A DNA stretch of 52,885 bases from Nocardioidaceae bacterium. GTDB taxonomy: Bacteria > Actinomycetota > Actinomycetes > Propionibacteriales > Nocardioidaceae. A program made the position numbers and the translations under genes. Shown piece after piece: positions 24,806-33,306 of this stretch (position 1 is its first letter; each line of letters begins with the position of its first letter). The stretch spans positions 1 through 52,885 of the forward strand of contig JAICKK010000003.1 of NCBI GenBank assembly GCA_025927955.1. The letters run 5' to 3'. The notes beneath the pieces were generated by a model, which was not told the DNA's origin, did not search any database, and was given only the letters and a program-made list of their open reading frames with translations.

Positions 24806-26128
24806 GTGGGTCCGACATCGGGAACGGCGGAGCATCTCGACGAGGCCCATCTGCGGCTGGCGCCGCAACCCCTCAGCGTCGCCCGGGCACGCAGCGCGGT
24901 GCGCGGCCTGCTCGAGCGCGGCGGCCGGGCCGACCTGGTGGAGACGGCCGTCCTGCTGGTCAGCGAGCTGGTCACCAACGCGCTGCTGCACGCCGGCACC
25001 CACATCGACCTCACCGCCCGGCTGGGCGCCGACGGCGTGCGCGTGGAGGTGGGGGACGGCAGCGCGCACCTGCCCTCACGGCGTCGGTACGCCGCCACCG
25101 CCGGCACCGGGCGCGGGCTGATGATGCTCGACTCGATGGCCGCCGACTGGGGTGTCGACCGGCGCTACCACGGCAAGGTCGTCTGGTTCGAGCTCGTGGG
25201 CGGGGGCGACGACGCGCCCACCACGATGCGCAGGAGCCGCGACGTGGGCTCGCCCGGGGCGGCCGGCACCGGCGCGGGCCGGGCTCGGGGCACCGTGCGC
25301 GTGGAGCTGCGCAACGTGCCTCTGCTGCTCCACGTCGCGTGGCAGGAGCACGCCGAGGCGCTGCTGCGCGAGTACCTGCTGGCAGGCCTCGACGAGGACA
25401 GCGACCGCTCCATCCAGGTGCACGCCGACGCCACCGAGGCCATCGCCGTCCTCGAGGAGCACGTGCCGCGCAGCATCGTCGCGATGGAGCCCGAGCAGCT
25501 GATGCGCGACGCCGTGGAGCCGAACGTGTCGGCCGCACGCGTCGAGGTGCCGGTGCCGCACGCCTCGCTGAGCCACTTCGAGACGCTGGACCGGGCCATC
25601 GAGTCGGCGCTCGACCTCGCGGAGGTCGGCCTGGTGATGTCGCCGGCCACCCAGCCGGAGGTCCAGGCGTTCCGCCGCTGGCTGTGCGGGCAGGTCCGTG
25701 AGCAGGCCGTCGGCGGGGCGCCCGAGCCGTGGGCGGTGCCGGCCGAGGGCCGGCTGCCGGACGTGCAGGGGCGACGCGACGTGCTGCCGGCCGGGCTCGG
25801 CCCGGGGACGGCCCTGGTCGTCGCCGACCAGTCCAGCTCGATAGTGGCCGTCACCGCGGAGACCGCGGAGCTGCTCGGGTACGCCGACCCCGCCGAGCTG
25901 GTCGGCAGGAGGATCGTCACGATCATCCCGGAGCGCTACCGGCAGGCCCACGTCGCCGGCTTCACGATGTACCTCCTCGTCGGGCGACGGCCGCTGCTCG
26001 ACCAGGTCGTGAGGGTGCCGGCCCTGCGCAAGGACGGCAGCGAGGTCACCGTCGGGCTGCTCGTGCGCGAGCACCAGGACGCGCAGGGGGAGGCGCTCCT
26101 GCTCGCCGAGCTCCAGCCGGTCCGCTGA
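24806..26128 (+). CDS. HATPase_c (RsbW-like) - unassigned middle region - PAS domain protein
   Basis: N-term LLVSELVTNALLHAGTHIDLTARLGADGVRVEVGDGS..GTGRGLMMLD; C-term PAS VADQSSSIVAVTAETAELLGYADPAELVGRRIVTIIPERYRQAHVAGF..LRKDGSEVTVGLLVRE. Confidence 0.85.
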   Translation: MGPTSGTAEHLDEAHLRLAPQPLSVARARSAVRGLLERGGRADLVETAVLLVSELVTNALLHAGTHIDLTARLGADGVRVEVGDGSAHLPSRRRYAATAGTGRGLMMLDSMAADWGVDRRYHGKVVWFELVGGGDDAPTTMRRSRDVGSPGAAGTGAGRARGTVRVELRNVPLLLHVAWQEHAEALLREYLLAGLDEDSDRSIQVHADATEAIAVLEEHVPRSIVAMEPEQLMRDAVEPNVSAARVEVPVPHASLSHFETLDRAIESALDLAEVGLVMSPATQPEVQAFRRWLCGQVREQAVGGAPEPWAVPAEGRLPDVQGRRDVLPAGLGPGTALVVADQSSSIVAVTAETAELLGYADPAELVGRRIVTIIPERYRQAHVAGFTMYLLVGRRPLLDQVVRVPALRKDGSEVTVGLLVREHQDAQGEALLLAELQPVR

Positions 26129-26172
26129 GCCCGGCTATCGTCGTCGCAGGCGACCAGCGAGCGGGAGGTGAC

Positions 26173-26790
26173 GTGCGCACTTCTCCGGCGCCCCCCGTTC
26201 CCGCTGCCGTGCTCGCCGCCCTGCTCGCCGCCGTGCTGCTGCTGCTGGGCGGCTGCACCCACGACCCGGCAGCCCGGCCGCGGGCGCCGGCAACCCCGGC
26301 GCCCCGGCTCGGCGGCCCGCACCTGCAGCCGCACCGTCCCCCGCACGCCCGGATGAACCGGCTCGAGCGGCCCGTCGCCCGCCAGCTCGCCCGCAAGGTG
26401 GCTCACGAGGGGCTCTCGCTGAACTACCTGGACTGTCCCGACTGGAACGGCGCCATGCCGCGGACGCTGACCTGCCGCGGGTTCGTGGACGGGGTGGTGG
26501 GCCGCGTGGAGGTGTCGCTGCGGGCGCCGGTGCGCGGCACGGCGGTCAGCTTCGACGCGTGGCTGGCGGGCGGGGTGATCGCCACCCGGACGCTCGAGGA
26601 CACCCTGCGCCGCCAGCACCTCGGGCATCCCGACTGCGGCCGGACCCCCGCGTACCCGGCTCGGGTGGGGCTGCGGGTGGTGTGCCGCGGCCTTCGGGGC
26701 GGCGAGCCCCGCTACGTCGTGGCCACCGTGCGGAACCGCCGGGGCGGCGTGACGATCTCCTCCTACCCAGGCGCGAGCGGCGAGCGGTGA
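26173..26790 (+). CDS. Putative lipoprotein (DUF4333-like features)
   Basis: N-terminal hydrophobic stretch ending LLLLGGC lipobox, then Pro-rich linker; SD GGGAGG. Confidence 0.6.
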   Translation: MRTSPAPPVPAAVLAALLAAVLLLLGGCTHDPAARPRAPATPAPRLGGPHLQPHRPPHARMNRLERPVARQLARKVAHEGLSLNYLDCPDWNGAMPRTLTCRGFVDGVVGRVEVSLRAPVRGTAVSFDAWLAGGVIATRTLEDTLRRQHLGHPDCGRTPAYPARVGLRVVCRGLRGGEPRYVVATVRNRRGGVTISSYPGASGER

Positions 26791-26804
26791 GGCAGACTCG
26801 GCGC

Positions 26805-27725
26805 GTGGCCAGGGTGATCGTGGTGGGCGCCGGTGTGGTGGGCCTGTCGTGCGCGGTGCGGCTCCTGGAGGCCGGCCACCAGGTGGACGTGGTCGCCCGG
26901 GACCTGCCCCTGGAGACCACCTCGGCGGTCGCGGCGGCGCTGTGGTACCCCTACCGCGCCCTTCCGTTCGCGCGGGTGACCGCGTGGTCGCGGCGCACCT
27001 ACGTCGCCCTCGAGGCGCTGGCGGCCGACGACGCCGACACGGGTGTCCGGATGCTCCCCGGCACGGAGCTGCACCGCAGCAGGACGCCGGACCCCTGGTG
27101 GCGCGAGGCGGTCCCGCACCTGACGCGCGTCGGCGCCGTCGCCCCGCCGTACGTCGACGGCTGGAGCTTCACCGCGCCCGTTCTCGACATGCCCGTCTAC
27201 CTGCGATGGCTGGTCGCACGGCTGGCGTCGCTGGGCGGCACGCTGACGCGGATGGCGCTCCCCGCGCTGCCCGACCGGGCCGACGTGGTGGTCAACGCGA
27301 CCGGGCTGGGCGCCCGCAGGATGGCCGAGGACCCCTCCCTCTTCCCGGTCCGCGGCCAGGTGGTCGTGGTCGAGCAGGCGGGCATCGACAGGTGGTGGCT
27401 GGACTCGAGCGGCCCCGTCTACGTGGTTCCGCGCCTGCGCGAGGTGGTGGTCGGCGGCACGGACGACGAGGGCGACTGGAGCCGGCGCCCGGACGCCGCC
27501 GTCGCCCGCGACGTCCTGGCCCGCGCCACCCGGCTCGTTCCCCAGCTCGCGGGGGCCCGGGTCCTCCGGCACGCCGTCGGCCTGCGCCCGGGCCGCCCGG
27601 AGGTGCGCCTGGAGGCCGAGACGGTCGGGGGCACCCGGGTGGTGCACTGCTACGGCCACGGCGGTGCCGGGGTCACGCTGTCGTGGGGCTGCGCCGACGA
27701 GGTCGTGGACCTGGCCCAGGGGTGA
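26805..27725 (+). CDS. FAD-dependent oxidoreductase, D-amino-acid oxidase family
   Basis: VIVVGAGVVGLSCAVRLLEAGHQVDVVARD, AALWYPYR, VYVVPRLREVVVGGTDDEGDW, CYGHGGAGVTLSWGCADEV. Confidence 0.9.
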   Translation: MARVIVVGAGVVGLSCAVRLLEAGHQVDVVARDLPLETTSAVAAALWYPYRALPFARVTAWSRRTYVALEALAADDADTGVRMLPGTELHRSRTPDPWWREAVPHLTRVGAVAPPYVDGWSFTAPVLDMPVYLRWLVARLASLGGTLTRMALPALPDRADVVVNATGLGARRMAEDPSLFPVRGQVVVVEQAGIDRWWLDSSGPVYVVPRLREVVVGGTDDEGDWSRRPDAAVARDVLARATRLVPQLAGARVLRHAVGLRPGRPEVRLEAETVGGTRVVHCYGHGGAGVTLSWGCADEVVDLAQG

Positions 27726-27801
27726 GGCGCCCGCACCGGATCGAGCCCCGCGTCTCACGTCCGGATGCTCGGCGCGCGCGGGTGTCGGACGTGCATCGCG
27801 C

Positions 27802-27818
27802 CGGCCCGCGCGGGGCCG
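27802..27818. terminator. Hairpin CGGCCC-gcgcg-GGGCCG between convergent genes
   Basis: 6-bp stem next to the nucS stop in the convergent intergenic region. Confidence 0.3.
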
Positions 27819-27819
27819 C

Positions 27820-28494
27820 TCAGAACAGGCGCTCGGAGGGGTCGTCCATGCCGCGCAGCGCGTCGTAGTCGACGACCGCGCAGCTGATGCCGCGGTCGGT
27901 GGCCAGCACCCGGGCCTGCGGCCTGATCTCCTGGGCGGCGAAGATGCCGCGGACCGGGCGCAGCTGCGGGTCCCGGTTGAGCAGCTCGAGGTAGCGGGTC
28001 AGCTGCTCGACGCCGTCGATCTCCCCGCGCCGCTTGATCTCCACCGCGACCGACCGGCCGTCCCGGTCGCGACACATCAGGTCGACCGGGCCGATGGCGG
28101 TCGGGTACTCGCGACGTACCAGCGTCAGGCCCTCGGCCAGCGTCGCGGGGTGGTCGGCCAGCAGCTCCTGCAGGTGCCTCTCGACACCGTCCTTGCGCAG
28201 CCCCGGGTCCACGCCGAGCTCGTGCGCGCTGTCGTGGAGCACCTCCTCGAGCAGGATCCGCAGCGTGTCGTCCTCCTTGCCGGTGACCAGCCACTCGGCG
28301 ACGCCGTGCTCGGTGACGCCCTCGACGACCCGGCACGGCGGTGACATCCAGTTCAGCGGCTTGTAGGAGCCGCCGTCGGAGTGCACCAGCACCGACCCGT
28401 CGTTCTTGACCATGATCAGCCGGGTGGCCATCGGCAGGTGCGCGGTGAGCCGGCCGGCGTAGTCGACCTGGCAGCGGGCGATGACGAGACGCAC
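27820..28494 (-). CDS. nucS: Endonuclease NucS/EndoMS
   Basis: [44 protein letters not shown] (D for A in [16 protein letters not shown]), [22 protein letters not shown] nuclease core. GTG at 28494 chosen because TAGGGT lies 7 nt upstream. Confidence 0.93.
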   Translation of the reverse strand: MRLVIARCQVDYAGRLTAHLPMATRLIMVKNDGSVLVHSDGGSYKPLNWMSPPCRVVEGVTEHGVAEWLVTGKEDDTLRILLEEVLHDSAHELGVDPGLRKDGVERHLQELLADHPATLAEGLTLVRREYPTAIGPVDLMCRDRDGRSVAVEIKRRGEIDGVEQLTRYLELLNRDPQLRPVRGIFAAQEIRPQARVLATDRGISCAVVDYDALRGMDDPSERLF

Positions 28495-28532
28495 GGGCCG
28501 CACCCTATCCGGCGCATGCCATGATCGCCCGC

Positions 28533-30323
28533 ATGAGTACCCCGGGACGTGACTTCTCGACCATCGGCGTGATCGGGCTGGGCACGATGGGTGCCGGCAT
28601 CGCGGAGGTCTTCGCCCGGCACGGCCACGCGGTCGTCGGGGTGGAGGCCGGCGCCGAGGCGCTCGAGCGCGGCCGCGGGCACGTCGAGCACTCCACCGCC
28701 AGGGCGGTACGGCGCGGCAAGCTGAGCGAGCAGGAGGCGGCCGAGCTCACCGGCCGGATCGCGTTCACCACCGAGATGGCGGACGTCAAGGGCTGCGGCC
28801 TGGTCGTCGAGGCAGTCGTCGAGCGGCTCTCGGTCAAGACCGACATCTTCCGCGCCCTCGACGACGTGGTCGGCGACGACGCGGTGCTGGCCACCAACAC
28901 CTCGTCGCTGTCGGTCACCGAGATCGCCGCCGCGACCTCGCACCCGGGCCGGGTCGTCGGCCTGCACTTCTTCAACCCCGCTCCCGTGCAGCGGCTGGTG
29001 GAGGTGGTGCGCACCGTGGTCAGCGACCCGGACGTGGTCGAGGACGTCGCGTCGCTGGCGCGCTCACTGGGCAAGACGCCGGTGGTGTGCGGCGACAAGG
29101 CGGGCTTCATCGCCAACGCGCTGCTGTTCGGCTACCTCAACCACGCCGCGTCGATGTTCGAGGCCCGCTACGCCACCCGCGAGGACCTCGACGCCGCGAT
29201 GAAACTGGGCTGTCGCTACCCGATGGGCCCTCTGGCCCTGCTGGACCTGATCGGGCTGGACACGGCGTACGAGATCCTCGACACGATGTACCGCCAGGGC
29301 CGCGACCGCCTGCACGCGCCGGCCCCGGTCCTCAAGCAGATGGTCACCGCGGGCATGCTCGGGCGCAAGTCGGGCCGCGGCTTCTACACCTACGAGGCTC
29401 CGGACAGCCCGGTCGTGGTGGACGACGCGCTGACGCCGCCGGCGGACGCCACCCCGCGGCTGCTCCGCGACGTCCGCCGGGTCGGCGTGGTGGGCACCGG
29501 CACGATGGCCACGGGCATCGCCCAGGTCTTCGCCCAGGCCGGTCTGCCCGTGCTGTGCGTCGGGCGCACGCAGGACAAGGTCGACGCCGTACGGGCGAGC
29601 CTCGAGCGGTCCCTGGACAAGGCGATCGAGCGGGGGAGGGCCGAGGCGTCGAGCCGTGGGGAGGTGCTCGGCCGGCTGACCGGGTCGACCGCGCTGGAGG
29701 ACCTGGCCCAGGTGGACCTCGTGGTCGAGGCGGTCTCCGAGGACATCGACGCCAAGAAGGCGCTGTTCGGGCAGCTGGGGAGGATCTGCAGGCCCGGCGC
29801 CGTCCTGGCGACCAGCACCTCCTCCCTCCCGGTGATCGCGCTGGCCCGGGAGTCCGGGCGCCCGCAGGACGTCGTGGGCATGCACTTCTTCAACCCCGCG
29901 CCGGCGATGAGCCTGGTCGAGGTGGTGAGCACGGTCAGCACCGACGACGAGGTCGCCGAGACGACACGGGCGCTGTGCGCGGCGGTGGGCAAGGTCGCCG
30001 TGTCCTGCCGCGACCGTGCCGGGTTCGTCGTGAACGCCCTGCTCTTCCCCTACCTCAACGACGCCGTGAAGATGCTGGAGGCGCACTACGCGACCGCCGA
30101 CGACATCGACACCGCGATGAAGTTCGGCTGCGCGCTCCCGATGGGTCCCTTCGAGCTGCTCGACGTGGTCGGCAACGACGTGTCGCTGGCCATCCAGCGC
30201 GAGCTCTACCTCGAGTACCGCGAGCCGGGCTTCGCGCCCGCCCCGCTCCTCGAGCACCTGGTCACCGCCGGCTACCTGGGCCTCAAGACCGGCCGGGGCT
30301 TCCGCGACCACACGCCCCACTGA
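28533..30323 (+). CDS. 3-hydroxyacyl-CoA (3-hydroxybutyryl-CoA) dehydrogenase, two complete tandem modules
   Basis: Two NAD-binding motifs [24 protein letters not shown] and [24 protein letters not shown]; two C-terminal modules [16 protein letters not shown] and [16 protein letters not shown]. Confidence 0.92.
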   Translation: MSTPGRDFSTIGVIGLGTMGAGIAEVFARHGHAVVGVEAGAEALERGRGHVEHSTARAVRRGKLSEQEAAELTGRIAFTTEMADVKGCGLVVEAVVERLSVKTDIFRALDDVVGDDAVLATNTSSLSVTEIAAATSHPGRVVGLHFFNPAPVQRLVEVVRTVVSDPDVVEDVASLARSLGKTPVVCGDKAGFIANALLFGYLNHAASMFEARYATREDLDAAMKLGCRYPMGPLALLDLIGLDTAYEILDTMYRQGRDRLHAPAPVLKQMVTAGMLGRKSGRGFYTYEAPDSPVVVDDALTPPADATPRLLRDVRRVGVVGTGTMATGIAQVFAQAGLPVLCVGRTQDKVDAVRASLERSLDKAIERGRAEASSRGEVLGRLTGSTALEDLAQVDLVVEAVSEDIDAKKALFGQLGRICRPGAVLATSTSSLPVIALARESGRPQDVVGMHFFNPAPAMSLVEVVSTVSTDDEVAETTRALCAAVGKVAVSCRDRAGFVVNALLFPYLNDAVKMLEAHYATADDIDTAMKFGCALPMGPFELLDVVGNDVSLAIQRELYLEYREPGFAPAPLLEHLVTAGYLGLKTGRGFRDHTPH

Positions 30324-30346
30324 GATCCGGCTGGAAGACTGGGCCG

Positions 30347-30961
30347 GTGCGAACCAGCAGACTCGAGGCGTTCAGCGACGGCGTGCTCGCGATCATCATC
30401 ACGATCATGGTGCTCGAGCTGCGCGCCCCCGACGAGCCGACGCTGCGCGCGCTCGGGCACTCGGCGACCGGCTTCCTGACCTACCTGCTGAGCTTCGTCT
30501 ACGTGGGGATCTACTGGAACAACCACCACCACATGTTCCACGTCGTCGAGTCGGTGTCCGGCAGCGTGCTGTGGGCCAACCTCCACCTGCTGTTCTGGCT
30601 CTCGCTGTTCCCCTTCTCCACCGGCTGGATGGACGAGTCCGGCTTCGAGCGGACGCCCACCATGGTGTACGGCGTGAACCTGCTCCTCGCCGCCGTCGCG
30701 TACTACGTGCTGCAGCTCTCGATCTTCCGCCGCCCGGGCGGCCAGGGGCTGCGCCGGGCGCTCGGACGCGACCTCAAGGGCAAGGCGTCGCCGCTCGTCT
30801 ACGCCGCGGGTCTGGCGGCCTGCTTCGCCAACCCCGTGCTCGGCGTCGCGGTGTACACCGTGGTCGCGCTGATGTGGCTGGTGCCGGACCGACGGGTGGA
30901 GCGTTTCGTGCTTGCCGGTGCGAGCACCGGGACCGACCACGACGACGGGAGGGCGAGATGA
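30347..30961 (+). CDS. TMEM175-family (DUF1211) predicted potassium channel subunit
   Basis: RLEAFSDGVLAIIITIMVLEL (FSDG motif) and LSFVYVGIYWNNHHHMFH. Confidence 0.88.
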   Translation: MRTSRLEAFSDGVLAIIITIMVLELRAPDEPTLRALGHSATGFLTYLLSFVYVGIYWNNHHHMFHVVESVSGSVLWANLHLLFWLSLFPFSTGWMDESGFERTPTMVYGVNLLLAAVAYYVLQLSIFRRPGGQGLRRALGRDLKGKASPLVYAAGLAACFANPVLGVAVYTVVALMWLVPDRRVERFVLAGASTGTDHDDGRAR

Positions 30962-31197
30962 GCGCCGAGCGCGTCGAGACCTACCGCGGCGAGGACTACC
31001 TCGTGCGCCGGGTCACCGGGTCGGCGGCCACCAAGCCCTACCGCTGCCCCGGCTGCCACCAGGTGATCCGGCCGGTCACCCCGCACACCGTCGCCTGGCC
31101 CGTGGTGCCCTCGTCGTTCGCCTCCGACGCGGAGGGCATCGACGAGCGCCGGCACTGGCACAACGGCTGCTGGAGCGCCCGCGACACCCGCCACTGA
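30958..31197 (+). CDS. Small protein with CPGC motif and later His/Cys residues
   Basis: PYRCPGCHQVIRPVTPHTVAW..RRHWHNGCW; ATGA overlap with upstream gene. Confidence 0.78.
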   Translation: MSAERVETYRGEDYLVRRVTGSAATKPYRCPGCHQVIRPVTPHTVAWPVVPSSFASDAEGIDERRHWHNGCWSARDTRH

Positions 31198-31202
31198 CCG
31201 AT

Positions 31203-31224
31203 CCTCGGCGGCCCCTCGCCGAGG
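31203..31224 (+). terminator. Hairpin CCTCGGCG-gcccct-CGCCGAGG after the small CPGC protein gene
   Basis: Perfect 8-bp stem, 6-nt loop, 5 nt after stop; right arm is the first copy of the 31216-31400 repeat. Confidence 0.5.
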
Positions 31225-31400
31225 CGCCTCGTTCCGTTGTCGGCAGGTCGCCGAGGCGCCTTGTTCCGTTGTCACGTTCCAACGGAACGCGACGCCTCGG
31301 CGTCGTACGGGGCACGGAACGCGACGCCTCGGCGTCGTACGGGGCACGGAACGCGACGCCTCGGCGTCGTACGGGGCACGGAACGCGACGCCTCGGCGAA
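31216..31400. repeat. Inverted/tandem palindromic repeat array: two left copies (period 33) facing about 3.6 right copies (period 32)
   Basis: Left copies at 31216 and 31249 (TCGCCGAGGCGCC[T][C/T]GTTCCGTTGTC); right units CGGAACGCGACGCCTCGGCGTCGTACGGGGCA at 31283, 31315, 31347 and partial at 31379. Confidence 0.9.
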
Positions 31401-31420
31401 CGTCGGGGAGAATGGGCGGC

Positions 31421-32176
31421 ATGCCGCCGATCCGCGCGAACTCGGTCCTGCCAGCCCGCCGTGAGCCGGTCACCCTGCACACCGCCGACGGCCTGTCACT
31501 GGTCGGCGAGCTGGCCCTGCCACCGGACCGGGACCCGGTGGCGACACTGGTGTGCCTGCACCCGCTGCCCACCCACGGCGGGATGATGGACAGCCACGTG
31601 ATCCGCAAGGCGGCGTTCCGGCTCCCGGCGCTCGCCGGCATCGCGGTTCTCCGCTTCAACACCCGCGGCACCCGCAGCCAGCAGGGCACCAGCGAGGGCG
31701 CCTTCGACAACGCCGTCGGGGAGCGGTACGACGTGGCCGCCGCCATCGAGTACGCCGAGTTCCACGAGTCGCCGAGGCTGCCGAGGGTGTGGGTCCTGGG
31801 GTGGTCGTTCGGCACCGACCTCGCGCTGATGTACGGCCTGGACCCGGCGGTCGAGGGGGCCGTGCTGCTCTCGCCGCCGCTGCGGTTCAGCGGGCCCGAG
31901 CAGCTCGCGGCCTGGGCGGAGTCGGGCAAGGCGCTCACGGCCCTGGTGCCCGAGCACGACGACTACCTGCGCCCGGCGCAGGCGCGGGAGCGCTTCGCGG
32001 CGGTCCCGCAGGCCGAGGTCGTCGGCGTGGACGGCGCCAAGCACCTGTGGGTCGGCGACGCCGAGAAGGTGCTCGACCTGGTGGTGCAACGGGTGGCTCC
32101 CGAGGTCGACGTACCCCTGCCCCGGCAGTGGGACGGGCCGATGGAGACCGCGGACACCTCGGCCTACGCGGGCTAG
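31421..32176 (+). CDS. Alpha/beta hydrolase
   Basis: VTLHTADGLSLVGELALPP, VLGWSFGTDLALMYG nucleophile-type region, C-terminal GAKHLW. Confidence 0.85.
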   Translation: MPPIRANSVLPARREPVTLHTADGLSLVGELALPPDRDPVATLVCLHPLPTHGGMMDSHVIRKAAFRLPALAGIAVLRFNTRGTRSQQGTSEGAFDNAVGERYDVAAAIEYAEFHESPRLPRVWVLGWSFGTDLALMYGLDPAVEGAVLLSPPLRFSGPEQLAAWAESGKALTALVPEHDDYLRPAQARERFAAVPQAEVVGVDGAKHLWVGDAEKVLDLVVQRVAPEVDVPLPRQWDGPMETADTSAYAG

Positions 32177-33306
32177 CGGAGCGCCTGCCGGGGTACGACG
32201 ACCTCCCGCACGATCAGCAGCAGCGCGGCCGCGGTCGGGATCGCGAGCAGGGCACCGACGACGCCGAGCAGGCTCGCGCCGATCAGCGCCGCGATGACGA
32301 TCAGCCAGCCCGGGATGTCGACCGAGCGGGACATCACCCTCGGGTAGACGACGTAGTTCTCCACCTGCTGGTAGAGCACGAAGAACACCACGCAGAACAG
32401 GCCTGTCCTGGGGTCGGTCGCGAAGGCGATGGCGGTGACGACCACGGCGCCCAGCGTGGCACCGATCATCGGGATCACGTCGAGGATCGTCACCACGACG
32501 GCCAGCGCAACGGCGTACTCGCTGAGCCCCACGATGAACAGGAAGACCAGCGTGCTGATCCCCGCGCACATCGCCACGACGAAGGCGCCGAGCACATAGG
32601 CGCCCACGTTGTGCAGGATGCGGTCGCCGAGGTCGGCCACCCGCTCCCGGCGGCTGGCCGGTGCGAACCGGTACGCGCCCCGCCTCATCGCCGGGAGGGA
32701 GGCCAGGAAGTACAGCGTCAAGACGATGACCACGAACACGTTCACGAGGGCGGACAGCACCGCCAGTCCCACTCCCACGATGCCGCCGAACACCTTCTTG
32801 GGCAGCGTTCCGCCGGTCACCAGGTCCTGGAGGTGGCTCAGGATGTGGTACTTCTGGTCGTAGTGCTGGATGGTCTTGTTGTGCCGCAGGTCGTGGATCC
32901 ATGTCGGCACCTGGTCGACCAGCCTGGTGACCTGCTCGCTGACCACGGGGACGATCGCGAACACGAAGAGCGCGACGGCGCCGAGGACGATCGCGATCAC
33001 GAGCAGGACGGCGATGCCCCGCCTGAGGTGCCGGCGCTCGAAGAGCTCGACGAGCGGGTTCAGGCCGACCGCGATGAACATCGCCACCACGACCAGGACC
33101 AGGATCGACCCGATGGCGAGGACGCGCTCGGCCACCCAGAAGGCGAGCAGCGCCCCCACCGCACCGAAGAACCCGAGAACGAACGGCGACTGACGGTTCA
33201 GCGGCGGGCTGCTGCCCGACGGGATCTGGTCGAAGTCTCCACGGGCGGTGCGGGTCACCCGACCGGGACGCTTGCTGGGACGGTCCTTGGGCGTGGGTCG
33301 GCTCAC
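32173..33306 (-). CDS. AI-2E family transporter (UPF0118 permease)
   Basis: Multi-TM; GLNPLVELFERRHLRRGIAVLLV near N-terminus and C-terminal VPMIGATLGAVVV, YQQVENYVVYPRVMSRSVDIPGW. Confidence 0.92.
   Translation of the reverse strand: MSRPTPKDRPSKRPGRVTRTARGDFDQIPSGSSPPLNRQSPFVLGFFGAVGALLAFWVAERVLAIGSILVLVVVAMFIAVGLNPLVELFERRHLRRGIAVLLVIAIVLGAVALFVFAIVPVVSEQVTRLVDQVPTWIHDLRHNKTIQHYDQKYHILSHLQDLVTGGTLPKKVFGGIVGVGLAVLSALVNVFVVIVLTLYFLASLPAMRRGAYRFAPASRRERVADLGDRILHNVGAYVLGAFVVAMCAGISTLVFLFIVGLSEYAVALAVVVTILDVIPMIGATLGAVVVTAIAFATDPRTGLFCVVFFVLYQQVENYVVYPRVMSRSVDIPGWLIVIAALIGASLLGVVGALLAIPTAAALLLIVREVVVPRQALR

Noticed and set aside
31283-31400. Possible CRISPR array from palindromic repeats at regular 32-bp period
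   Set aside because: Would-be spacers are identical in each unit, unit length is too short, and there are no cas genes; simple tandem repeat.
31237-31464. Repeat-containing ORF (GTERDASASYGARNATPRRRTGHGTRRLG...)
   Set aside because: Translation of a 32-bp tandem repeat read through three frames; typical artefact, no start/SD support.
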